Positions 8,631 to 16,246 of a DNA stretch of 64,000 nt are shown one piece after another. Under the pieces are notes generated by a model. It was given only the letters and a program-made list of their open reading frames with translations, had not been told where the DNA came from and did not search any database. Numbering within the stretch: the stretch's first letter is position 1; each line of letters begins with the position of its first letter. The DNA is from Candidatus Saccharimonadota bacterium (GTDB taxonomy: Bacteria; Patescibacteriota; Saccharimonadia; Saccharimonadales; Saccharimonadaceae), in the NCBI GenBank assembly GCA_017512175.1, contig JAFWHA010000017.1, forward strand, positions 124,001 to 188,000, written 5' to 3'. Made by a program: the position numbers and the translations under genes.

Positions 8631-9478
8631 AGAATTTTCGTCAAGTTTTTCGTCGAGGAGATACGATTATAGAAGTGGCATTTGCGATTGCAATATTTTC
8701 ATTAGTGGCGATTATCTCTATTGCGGTAATGAATGCTGGTCTTCAAACTGCAGAGGCATCAATGGAAGTGACAGTTGCTAGAAATGAAATCGATGCACAA
8801 GCAGAAGCTATTCGGTATATTCACAATTCATTTACGTTAGAGCGTGAACTTCCAGTGCAGAATCAGGAATATCGTGATTTGTGGTATAAACTTAGTCGTG
8901 ATAGTAATGCTACGAGCAACCCTGGTATGGTGAATAGCCCAGAAAACTTACCTGCGCTTGCAGTCAACTCCTGCTCAGAAATATATAATAGAGGCAACCA
9001 AGCTAGTATTCTAAATTCTAGTCGAATTAGGGCTTTCATAATGAATACGCGGGTAATTGACCCACAGGACCAAACTTTTATGCCGTCTAGCTCAATTTCT
9101 AGGAAAATAGAAGAAATTGTAGTCGCTACAAATAAATATCCGCAGAGGTTTTCGGAAACGTTATTGTATCCGAGAGTGATTTATACGAATAATCGAGCAC
9201 TTGCAGATAATGGCAACATTGGAAGTAATAATACTGCAGATGAAGTTTATGAAGATGATGACAGCTTTCGTTATGTGGCTAAGGCAGAGGGAATTTGGGT
9301 AATTGCAGTGCGTGATAAGACAGATTCTGCAAATAGTAGTGCGAATAAAAATAATGTCATTCCTGAGTTTTATGATTTCCATATTCGTACCTGCTGGACA
9401 GCTCCTGGTCGTGCTCGTCCAAGTACGATTGGTACCATTATCCGTCTGTATAACCCTGAATTAGTGGAGCGCATATAA
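8624..9478 (+). CDS. Prepilin-like protein 2
   Basis: 284 residues. The N-terminus ends RRG and continues DTIIEVAFAIAIFSLVAI: Gly at -1, an unusual Asp at +1, Glu at +5 and the hydrophobic pilin helix. The remainder is a polar domain with two conserved-looking Cys near Ser/Asn-rich segments. It starts inside the previous gene (ATGCTAA overlap) with GGGAGG upstream, and its stop shares one base with the next start (TAATG), so all are translated as one operon. It is probably a minor pilin. The Asp at the mature N-terminus is uncommon and may affect N-methylation. Confidence 0.72.
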   Translation: MLKNFRQVFRRGDTIIEVAFAIAIFSLVAIISIAVMNAGLQTAEASMEVTVARNEIDAQAEAIRYIHNSFTLERELPVQNQEYRDLWYKLSRDSNATSNPGMVNSPENLPALAVNSCSEIYNRGNQASILNSSRIRAFIMNTRVIDPQDQTFMPSSSISRKIEEIVVATNKYPQRFSETLLYPRVIYTNNRALADNGNIGSNNTADEVYEDDDSFRYVAKAEGIWVIAVRDKTDSANSSANKNNVIPEFYDFHIRTCWTAPGRARPSTIGTIIRLYNPELVERI

Positions 9479-10338
9479 TGAAAAAACGAACTGGTTTTAC
9501 GATTATTGAAACGTCGCTCGCAATGATATTTGTTGCAGTGCTACTTATTACTGTGGCAATGATTATCATGCAGATGACTTCGCTTTACCAAAAGACTATT
9601 GCGATTAAAACCGTGAACACTACTGGTCAAGAAATTGTTGATGAAATCTCTCGTACGGCAGGGGAGTCTTCTATTATTAATAGAAAGAATATGTGTAATA
9701 ATTTGGGTAATCAAGAATATTATAACCAATGTGTAAAAGACAGTGCTTATAATTTTGTCTATCATCAGTTTTATAGCAATGATATTTACATAGGAAATCG
9801 ACGTACGGATGAGGCGGTGCCGACCAGTGGAGTATTTTGTACTGGAAAGTATTCTTATATTTGGAATACAGGGTATGTGCTAAAAGATAATCGTGCAAGC
9901 AATTACAGGGCGAAAGTAACTTATAATGTTCCTGGTAGAGGCTCTACTACTATCTCTGATTTTAGATTGTTGCGCACGATAGACATTGGTGGAAAAGTTT
10001 GTGCAAGTAATTTGAATGGCAATACTTATAGTATTACGAAGGCGGCTAATAATGTAACTTATACGCTTAGTACTGCTGAGGCGCCGAGAGAACTTTTGGA
10101 TGAAGCAGAGAAACAGCTAGCAATTTATGATATGAAAGTTTTCCGTCCGGCTAGACACTCTGCATCTGGACACGCATATTATTCTGGTACATTTACACTC
10201 GCTACGTTAACTGGGGATATAGATATTACCGCATCCGGCAACTATTGTACGTCGCCACCGAGCGGGATTGTGAGTGATTTTTCCTATTGTGCAATAAATA
10301 AATTTAATTTCGCCGTTCAGGCAACAGGAGAGGAGTAA
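9478..10338 (+). CDS. Prepilin-like protein 3
   Basis: 286 residues. MKKRTG followed by FTIIETSLAMIFVAVLL is a textbook type IV prepilin signal (Gly/Phe cleavage, Glu +5). The rest is a beta-rich Asn/Tyr/Thr domain with several Cys, probably disulfide-bonded outside the cell. It follows the second prepilin directly (TAATG) and precedes the PilX-like gene by one base. A set of three prepilins plus a PilX-like protein after a giant tip-like protein matches the minor-pilin priming complex of type IV pili in other bacteria; that assignment is inference. Confidence 0.75.
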   Translation: MKKRTGFTIIETSLAMIFVAVLLITVAMIIMQMTSLYQKTIAIKTVNTTGQEIVDEISRTAGESSIINRKNMCNNLGNQEYYNQCVKDSAYNFVYHQFYSNDIYIGNRRTDEAVPTSGVFCTGKYSYIWNTGYVLKDNRASNYRAKVTYNVPGRGSTTISDFRLLRTIDIGGKVCASNLNGNTYSITKAANNVTYTLSTAEAPRELLDEAEKQLAIYDMKVFRPARHSASGHAYYSGTFTLATLTGDIDITASGNYCTSPPSGIVSDFSYCAINKFNFAVQATGEE

Positions 10339-10339
10339 T

Positions 10340-11647
10340 ATGAAAAAACAATCTTTACGTGGTGCGGTGTCAATATATATAGTAGTGTTTTTAACATTAG
10401 TGTTTGGCGTGATAACGTTGGGATTTATTCGCATTATTATGAATGATGCGGTAGAAACTACGAATACCGACTTGTATCGTTCGGCGTATGATTCTGCATT
10501 GGCTGGAATTGAAGACGGAAGAATTGCCTTGATTAAATATCATGACTGTTTGTCTCAAGGTGCAGTAGGAAAGAGTGGTGCTTCGGCGGGCTCTTGCGCA
10601 GATATTATTTACGAAATGGAAAAAGGTGCAAACGAAGATGACTGTGATGTAGTTCAGCGCATGCTTGGGCGTGAACAGGCGGATCAAAATGAGGTAATTG
10701 TACAGGAGGTGCAGAGTTCTAATCAGGCCGGAAACGCTACGGAATTAGCACAGGCGTATACGTGCGTAAAGATTACTGAAAATACTGACGACTATTTGAC
10801 AACGCTGACCTCTACGGACGATAATCGTATTATTCCGTTACGTTCGGACGAGATTAATAGTGTTAAGGCGGTGGAATTTAGTTGGTATGCACTCTCTAAT
10901 GGCGGGACAAATTATATGGGAGATAAGTTTAAGAGTAATAACGTTTCCGATGCTTATACTCCACCGGTTATAGCGTTAGATTTGTGGCAGACTGACACTA
11001 ATAGAGATGGAAGATGTGGGGGAGCTGATGCTAACTCACCGTGCTATTCGTTAGGGGAACTAAGTGTTAATAATAGTAATAGCTCTGGTACTGATAGAGC
11101 GATGCTTGTATTCCAACCGGTTACTAGTGGGGGTACGAATTTCGTGTCTTCGGGAGAAGTTTTGGATCATGCTGATAAATATGATAATGCACCGATTAAG
11201 GTTAACTGTAATCCAAACGGAAGTTTTTACTGCAATGTCGTGATTGAGCTTCCAGACACTTTCCGCCACCAGCAACGTGCAGAGTCTACGACATTCTTGC
11301 GTTCGGCACTTTTGTATGAACGTCCGAATACCGATATTTCAGTTACGTTGTGTAAAGGGGTTAGCTCTGGTAGCTGTACTGACAAGACTAGATTTACTGG
11401 TGTTCAGGCGGCAATAGATTCTACTGGACGAGCTAATGATTTATTCCGTCGTTTGGAGACTCGTATAGAATTAGTAGATCTTTATTATCCGTATCCGGAA
11501 TATGAATTGTATCTTTCTGGTGATGGGAATGCGTTGGAAAAACGCTTCTATGTAACTAATAATTGTTGGCAGTCAGATAATGGTAGTGGCTCTGGATGTT
11601 CTAATAGTGCTAACGTAAGTGGCGGAATTAGTTACAGCGACGAATAA
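10340..11647 (+). CDS. PilX-like pilus accessory protein
   Basis: 435 residues. The start is MKKQSLRGAVSIYIVVFLTL, a basic tip followed by one long hydrophobic helix without the Glu +5 of true prepilins, as in PilX N-terminal domain proteins. A long soluble domain follows, rich in Asn, Asp and Cys. GAGGAG stands before the ATG. It is the last gene of the pilus operon; no clear terminator is seen after it, although a strong promoter for the tRNA begins 27 bases later. The function as minor-pilin partner is inferred from the N-terminus and position. Confidence 0.6.
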   Translation: MKKQSLRGAVSIYIVVFLTLVFGVITLGFIRIIMNDAVETTNTDLYRSAYDSALAGIEDGRIALIKYHDCLSQGAVGKSGASAGSCADIIYEMEKGANEDDCDVVQRMLGREQADQNEVIVQEVQSSNQAGNATELAQAYTCVKITENTDDYLTTLTSTDDNRIIPLRSDEINSVKAVEFSWYALSNGGTNYMGDKFKSNNVSDAYTPPVIALDLWQTDTNRDGRCGGADANSPCYSLGELSVNNSNSSGTDRAMLVFQPVTSGGTNFVSSGEVLDHADKYDNAPIKVNCNPNGSFYCNVVIELPDTFRHQQRAESTTFLRSALLYERPNTDISVTLCKGVSSGSCTDKTRFTGVQAAIDSTGRANDLFRRLETRIELVDLYYPYPEYELYLSGDGNALEKRFYVTNNCWQSDNGSGSGCSNSANVSGGISYSDE

Positions 11648-11674
11648 TAGATATTGGCTAATGCTCTCATGAGC

Positions 11675-11703
11675 TTGACAATTTTGGTGGTTTTTGGTAA
11701 ACT
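11675..11703 (+). promoter_or_regulatory. Strong promoter of the initiator tRNA locus
   Basis: A perfect TTGACA (11675-11680), a 17-base spacer and TAAACT (11698-11703). Transcription would start near 11710, before the tRNA-like sequence at 11714, so that sequence is transcribed together with the tRNA. Confidence 0.75.
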
Positions 11704-11713
11704 ATGTTTATGT

Positions 11714-11785
11714 CGCGGGATAGAGCAATTTGGTAGCTCCTCGTTGTGACGGCTCATGAGCCAAACGGGCTCTTGGGTGTTAAAA
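11714..11785 (+). pseudogene. Degenerate copy of initiator tRNA
   Basis: The first 26 bases match the 5' end and D-arm of the real initiator tRNA 79 bases downstream with few changes (CGCGGG.TAGAGCA...TGGTAGCTC). GGCTCAT recurs where the anticodon arm should be, but the arm is rebuilt as a palindrome and the 3' acceptor strand and CCA are missing. It cannot fold into a cloverleaf. It may be decay of a tandem duplicate, or a leader used in processing. Confidence 0.5.
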
Positions 11786-11792
11786 GTATTAT

Positions 11793-11869
11793 CGCGGGGT
11801 AGAGCAGCCTGGTAGCTCGTTTGGCTCATAACCAAAAGGTCGTTGGTTCAAATCCAACCCCCGCCACCA
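11793..11869 (+). tRNA. Initiator tRNA-fMet (CAU)
   Basis: 77 bases with encoded CCA. The acceptor stem CGCGGGG/CCCCGCC leaves C1 opposite C72 unpaired, the mark of bacterial initiators (normally C1-A72). The anticodon loop is CUCAUAA. The anticodon stem has two of the three usual G-C pairs next to the loop; the third is U-A. The T-arm is UUGG/CCAA-based with UUCAAAU. Confidence 0.9.
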
Positions 11870-11890
11870 AGTCAAGATTATTTCGTGACC

Positions 11891-11936
11891 AAAAGTGGCA
11901 CCATGTATTCCCCCCAATCATGGTGCCACTTTTGTT
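11891..11936. terminator. Bidirectional terminator between tRNA-fMet and the flavoprotein
   Basis: AAAAGTGGCACCATG and CATGGTGCCACTTTT form a 15-bp stem with a C-rich loop, with A and T tails on both sides. It can end the tRNA transcript from the left and the oxidoreductase mRNA from the right. Confidence 0.85.
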
Positions 11937-11940
11937 TAGG

Positions 11941-13323
11941 CTATTTTTTGGCGGATAAGATTTGCCTGGCAGCTACTTTTATAAGTTCGGTCCAAGAGCC
12001 ATTTCTATGTGGAGTACTAGCGATTTGGACTAGAGGGAGATTATGCCTCATGACAAGGGATATTTCTTGTAAAACTATTTCTGCATTAGGACAGATTAAT
12101 GAGCTTCCAACAAGTTTTCCTTGCGAATCGACCAATAATTTGATGAAACCAATTTTAAAATCAGAAGTAATAGAGGCTTGTACAGCGGAAAGCGGAACTA
12201 TTACTTTCTTGTATTTTTTGGTCTTTTTAGCAAGTTCTTTTTCGGTAATGCCGATAGTAGCAATTTGAGGGTTAGTGTCGACTACTCTCATAAAACCGTC
12301 AAAATTAACATACGTTTTGGAGCGCTCAAGTATATTTTGCACGGCGACCTCGGCAGTGTAAATGGCTCTTTCAGTGGAGCTTTCTCCTCCTATTACGTCA
12401 CCGACTGCCATAATATTTCTTGCGGAAGTTTGCAAAGTTCTGTCTACTACTATGCCGGTTTTATCGAAGCTGACTTTAGCGTTGGCAAGACCAAGATCGG
12501 TAGCGGGTGCTGAGCCAGTTGCGAGGACGATAGTTTCTACTCGAATGGTACGTTCTTGTCCATTCCTCATGAATACTACTTTTGGACTAATTTTGTCTTT
12601 CTCTAAAGCAATAACACGAGTTTTGGTGAATATCTTGATGCCGAGTTTTTTAGATAGGTATTGTTCTATAACTTGTCCGACCTCAATATCTTCTTTAGGT
12701 AGAAGTTGGTCTGCAGATTCCAGCAAAACAACTTTTGCACCTAATTCTGCATAATACTCAGCAATTTCTATGCCTGAGCTTCCTCCACCAACAACTATTA
12801 CTGCTTTTGGAGGACGTTGTATAGCTAGCGCACTTGTTGGCGTATAGTATGGGACTATTTCTGTTCCAGAAATTCCTTCGGTTGATGTTTCTGCGCCGGT
12901 AGCAATGATGAATTTATTAGCGGAAAATTTACCGTCGCCTACAGAAATATCATTAGTACTAATAAAATGAGCCTTACCTTTGAGACAGACTATGCCAGCT
13001 GCTTCCAAATCTTTTTTCTTTGGAACGGCTTTCTGGGTCGCTGTATCCCTCCAATGGACAACGGTAGGGTAGTTGTATTTTAGGTTGCTAGAGGTAATTC
13101 CGAATTTGTTTCCGGCAATAGCGTCCGCATAGAGATGAGAAAAAGAAAACAATGCTTTTTCTGGAACATCTCTTGAAGCCATGCCGGCTCCTCCCCATTT
13201 GTTCTGCTCGATGATAGCTACTTTTCTATTAGCCTTCGCTAGTCGAAGAGCAGCGGTCGTACCAGCTACTCCTCCACCGATTACAATGTATTCAAAGTCA
13301 AATCTTTTTCCCATATTGCTCAC
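11941..13323 (-). CDS. FAD-dependent pyridine nucleotide oxidoreductase without the redox disulfide
   Basis: 460 residues from a GTG at 13323 (ATG 13314 is also possible). The architecture is that of dihydrolipoamide dehydrogenase and mercuric reductase: FAD-binding GGGVAG near residue 17, NAD(P)-binding VVGGGSSGIE near 177, a second FAD motif VGDV near 309, and a C-terminal dimerisation domain with the HRNGSWTE stretch where family members have HAHPTxSE. The segment that should read GGTCLNxGCxPSK is GGAGMASRDVPEK (about 44-56): both cysteines are replaced. It therefore cannot shuttle electrons through a disulfide and may act as an NAD(P)H oxidase, transhydrogenase or quinone reductase. It has its own promoter region. 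Confidence 0.8.
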   Translation of the reverse strand: MSNMGKRFDFEYIVIGGGVAGTTAALRLAKANRKVAIIEQNKWGGAGMASRDVPEKALFSFSHLYADAIAGNKFGITSSNLKYNYPTVVHWRDTATQKAVPKKKDLEAAGIVCLKGKAHFISTNDISVGDGKFSANKFIIATGAETSTEGISGTEIVPYYTPTSALAIQRPPKAVIVVGGGSSGIEIAEYYAELGAKVVLLESADQLLPKEDIEVGQVIEQYLSKKLGIKIFTKTRVIALEKDKISPKVVFMRNGQERTIRVETIVLATGSAPATDLGLANAKVSFDKTGIVVDRTLQTSARNIMAVGDVIGGESSTERAIYTAEVAVQNILERSKTYVNFDGFMRVVDTNPQIATIGITEKELAKKTKKYKKVIVPLSAVQASITSDFKIGFIKLLVDSQGKLVGSSLICPNAEIVLQEISLVMRHNLPLVQIASTPHRNGSWTELIKVAARQILSAKK

Positions 13324-13378
13324 TTCTTTATAATATTATATATCTAATTCTCAATTTTAGCTAATCATTATAGTCTAG

Positions 13379-13741
13379 TTAAATTATTTTGCCTTTTTGC
13401 TTGTAGATGAACGCAAGATCTTGGTTATATTTTTCTAACTCTTGTGCGACTTTCTTGTTGATATCGGATGTCGTGACTATTCCTCGCGCTCTAACCCACT
13501 GGGAGATTCTATCGGACACGTTGTCGGCATATCTAGCAGAGACTTTATCGGAGATTCCTAGTACTTTTGCGTTTCTGATGATGTCTTTTGTTAAGTCGTT
13601 TTTAGAAAATTTTAATGGTTGTGGCTTAGATTTTTTCGTTCGTGCTAAGATTCTTTTTGGTTTTGCTTTAATTATTTTAGCTTTTGCTTGTTTTAGATTC
13701 GCTTGAGCTTTGTCTTGTGAGCTTGATTGTTTAGTAGACAT
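13379..13741 (-). CDS. Basic protein with ATP-cone-like domain
   Basis: 120 residues. The first 50 are Lys-rich and probably disordered or nucleic acid binding. Residues 55-115 resemble an ATP-cone: a helix (DIIRNAKVLGIS), then DNVSDRISQWVRARGIVTTSDINKKV-like spacing and a final helix ending in AFIYKQKG, as in NrdR and ribonucleotide reductase regulatory ends. The ATP-cone assignment is by pattern only and moderate. It starts one base after the stop of the membrane protein gene upstream, so both are in one operon. Confidence 0.45.
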   Translation of the reverse strand: MSTKQSSSQDKAQANLKQAKAKIIKAKPKRILARTKKSKPQPLKFSKNDLTKDIIRNAKVLGISDKVSARYADNVSDRISQWVRARGIVTTSDINKKVAQELEKYNQDLAFIYKQKGKII

Positions 13742-14437
13742 TTAGGCTGCTCCTATTACTTTGAATGCAAGTAAGAACAAGGCTAGTACAAAAAAGCCGA
13801 TGCCAGACATTATTCTGAGAAAATTTTTATTCTTTAGACGCCATTTTTGAACATCAACGACCGTTCCACCTTTTCTTATGGCGATTCGCATAATAATCAA
13901 TGGAATTACGGATATGATTACATATAATGCTACTGATAAGATTTGCAATGATAAGGGTAAATTAATGATACTGTTTGCTACGACGATTATAAGCATAAAA
14001 GTAAAAGGAGCTTCTGCGAAACAAGCAAGCATTCCTAGTGAGAATGCCTCAGTCTTACTTTCGGTAATTTTTGCACGGTTGTTAATAAATTTTGCTACGG
14101 ATTTTGGTAGCCATAGTTCTGTGCTTTTACCCCAACGATAGTAAAATACCCATACAGATATTGCTAGTGCGACAAGAAAGCCTACGATAATGGTAAGCAT
14201 TGCTGGATTCATTTCTCCTTGAAAAATTACGGATATTAAAAAACAAGTTGCAAGTACTGCTAGTGTAGTTAAAAATGCGTTTCCTAGAATGTAATTTGAG
14301 ACTAATTCACGAGTCTTTCTTTTGACATGCTTGCCTAAGCTAGCGTGATAGAGTAAAAGTAGTGCTCCAACACCGAGCTGTAAAGTAGCATGAACAATCC
14401 CAGCCAGTAAGATGATGAACAGATCAGACCTAACCAT
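13742..14437 (-). CDS. Polytopic membrane protein of unknown function
   Basis: 231 residues from ATG 14437, chosen because TGATATAAT (14452-14444) ends six bases before it; the GTG at 14443 would directly abut the -10 box. Six membrane segments are visible, with a basic loop after the third (RWGKSTELWLPKSVAKF) and an acidic-proline patch (FAEAPFTF) in the middle. The layout recalls small transporter-like or LysE-type proteins, but I see no diagnostic motif. It leads an operon with the ATP-cone-like gene. Confidence 0.5.
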   Translation of the reverse strand: MVRSDLFIILLAGIVHATLQLGVGALLLLYHASLGKHVKRKTRELVSNYILGNAFLTTLAVLATCFLISVIFQGEMNPAMLTIIVGFLVALAISVWVFYYRWGKSTELWLPKSVAKFINNRAKITESKTEAFSLGMLACFAEAPFTFMLIIVVANSIINLPLSLQILSVALYVIISVIPLIIMRIAIRKGGTVVDVQKWRLKNKNFLRIMSGIGFFVLALFLLAFKVIGAA

Positions 14438-14496
14438 AACCACATTATATCATGCTTACGCTTGCATTGCAAAATGCGCTATGCTAACCTCGAAAT

Positions 14497-16143
14497 ATGA
14501 GCAACTTAAAATTTATTTCCGTAAGAATAGCTGCTTTTATAGTGGCCACAACCCCAATACTTGCTCAACCCCTAGTATTGTTTACAAACCATTTTGGGAT
14601 TCAACCTACCAATTTGGCTCACAATAATAGTTTTAGTCATAGTAATTTTTCCGAAATGCCGTTACTTTCAAGTCTTTCCGTTGAAGATAATGAAGACTTG
14701 TCGACAATCTCGGACTCTGGTGCGGAGGATGAAAGACGAATTGCGATTAACGCAATTAATCCCGGTTATTCCACAGATAGTGGTAAGAACTCGGGAGAGA
14801 TGATAGAGTTAATTAACCTCACAGATGAAACGGTCTCACTTGATGATATCGCCATTATTTACGCTGCAAAGCCTACAGGCGGGAATGTATATGGAAAATC
14901 AACTGTATTATATAGTTTCCCGAAGGGGAGTAAATTTGTGGGAGAGAAGATTTTGATGAGGCTCGATTCTGCTCCAGAAACGACAGAAGGGAATCAAGAT
15001 GTGGTTTATAGTACTTCGCTTGCGATGACTGGCTCTCTTGCAATCGTGAAATTAGCGAATAACTATGATGCGCTGAATGTTCCAGATAATTCTGATTTTT
15101 CCGAATACGGGGAGGTGATTAACTCTGTCTGTTGGCTTGGAGGAGAAGAATGTCTGCCAATTTTTTCTACGACAGTGAAGTCGAGAGCCTATACGACAAT
15201 TTTGAGAAATGAGGAAACTGGAGAATACGCGCATGCGGCTGAGTATGCACCAGATTATAATGGAAAATTTTCTGGGCTTTATTTGCCGCCTGAAATTGAG
15301 GCTGAGTCGATTGAGAAAGATAATTTATTTGACGTGGATAAAGAGTCAGAATGTCAGGGGCTGATCTTTTCTGAAATCTTAAGTTATTATGATAGTGATG
15401 CTTCAGAGCAATTTGTTGAGTTTTATAATTCGTCAGCAGAAACGTTAAGATTAGATAATTGCAGAATAAAATATAAAAATAAATACTATGAGCTGGCTAA
15501 TTCTACAACATTGCTTTCAGCTGCGGAGTACTACGTTTTCAGGCCGGAATTTAGATTGACGAAAAATCCAAATACGGAAAATACTTTAGAACTTTATGAT
15601 GCAAATGGAACTGTAGTTTCTAAGCTTTCTTACCCACACGGTCAGAAGAAGGCGGCTTCGTATGCGCTGGTTGGCTATGATAGTGATGGGTCGGATAACT
15701 GGCAAATAACGTATATGGTTACTCCGGGTGCAGCAAATTATTATCAGGGATATCGTAGTTGTCCGGCGGGAAAGGTTATAAATGAGATTACTGGAAATTG
15801 CGTAAAAGTAACAACTATCTCTAATGCTTTAGCTGATTGTCCGGCGGGAAAATATAGGAATCCGGCTACTGGAAGATGTAAATCTATGGCTGGAGATGAT
15901 GACGGATCTTCAGAATGTAAAGAGGGGTACGAGAGAAACCCCGAAACTAATCGATGCCGCAAAATAAAGAGCAATAATGGTGCTGAATTTCCGATAGTAC
16001 CTATTACCGGGGAGGTGGAGCAGACTACTTTTATTGCGATTTGGGCAATAGCGGGAGTGGTTTTGTTAGGTGTTTTATATGTTATTTTCCAATTTAGAAA
16101 AGAAATTAAATATCTTTTAAGAAAGATTTTTAATAAATTTTGA
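14497..16143 (+). CDS. Exported lamin-tail-domain surface protein
   Basis: 548 residues. An N-terminal signal helix is followed by two lamin-tail-like beta domains: residues about 85-235 (INAINPGYST...GEMIELINLTDETVSL) and 280-415 (LIFSEILSYYDSDASEQFVEFYNSS). Then come three short Cys repeats of the form CxxGxxxNxxTxxC near 427, 447 and 475, a linker and a C-terminal membrane helix with a basic tail. Bacterial lamin-tail domains are found in secreted nucleases and adhesins; no nuclease domain is present. The promoter TTGCAT (14462)-17-TAACCT (14485-14490) lies six bases before the ATG, so the mRNA should be leaderless. A cell-surface adhesion or structural role is inferred. Confidence 0.65.
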   Translation: MSNLKFISVRIAAFIVATTPILAQPLVLFTNHFGIQPTNLAHNNSFSHSNFSEMPLLSSLSVEDNEDLSTISDSGAEDERRIAINAINPGYSTDSGKNSGEMIELINLTDETVSLDDIAIIYAAKPTGGNVYGKSTVLYSFPKGSKFVGEKILMRLDSAPETTEGNQDVVYSTSLAMTGSLAIVKLANNYDALNVPDNSDFSEYGEVINSVCWLGGEECLPIFSTTVKSRAYTTILRNEETGEYAHAAEYAPDYNGKFSGLYLPPEIEAESIEKDNLFDVDKESECQGLIFSEILSYYDSDASEQFVEFYNSSAETLRLDNCRIKYKNKYYELANSTTLLSAAEYYVFRPEFRLTKNPNTENTLELYDANGTVVSKLSYPHGQKKAASYALVGYDSDGSDNWQITYMVTPGAANYYQGYRSCPAGKVINEITGNCVKVTTISNALADCPAGKYRNPATGRCKSMAGDDDGSSECKEGYERNPETNRCRKIKSNNGAEFPIVPITGEVEQTTFIAIWAIAGVVLLGVLYVIFQFRKEIKYLLRKIFNKF

Positions 16144-16157
16144 ATCTGACCTCTGTA

Positions 16158-16195
16158 TTAGCACTCTTGACATGAGAGTGCTAATTTGCTACAAT
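16158..16195 (+). promoter_or_regulatory. dnaK promoter with perfect CIRCE operator
   Basis: TTAGCACTC (16158-16166), nine bases, GAGTGCTAA (16176-16184): the HrcA-binding CIRCE element without a mismatch. The -35 box TTGACA (16167-16172) is the CIRCE spacer, and TACAAT (16190-16195) follows at 17 bases. HrcA binding would block polymerase directly. Confidence 0.92.
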
Positions 16196-16206
16196 AGAGG
16201 TATAAA

Positions 16207-16233
16207 TTAGCAGTCGAGTAGTTCGAGTGCTAG
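16207..16233 (+). promoter_or_regulatory. Second CIRCE-like operator in the dnaK leader
   Basis: TTAGCAGTC-N9-GAGTGCTAG, one mismatch to the CIRCE consensus in each arm, just downstream of the expected transcription start. The spacing is the canonical nine bases. It would also form a hairpin in the 5' leader just before the ribosome site AAAGGAAG (16234-16241). Confidence 0.75.
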
Positions 16234-16246
16234 AAAGGAAGTAAAA

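Noticed and set aside
11843-12268. Plus-strand frames antisense to the flavoprotein gene
   Set aside because: They run through the tRNA-fMet end and the terminator, lack expression signals, and the minus-strand protein has unmistakable FAD and NAD motifs.
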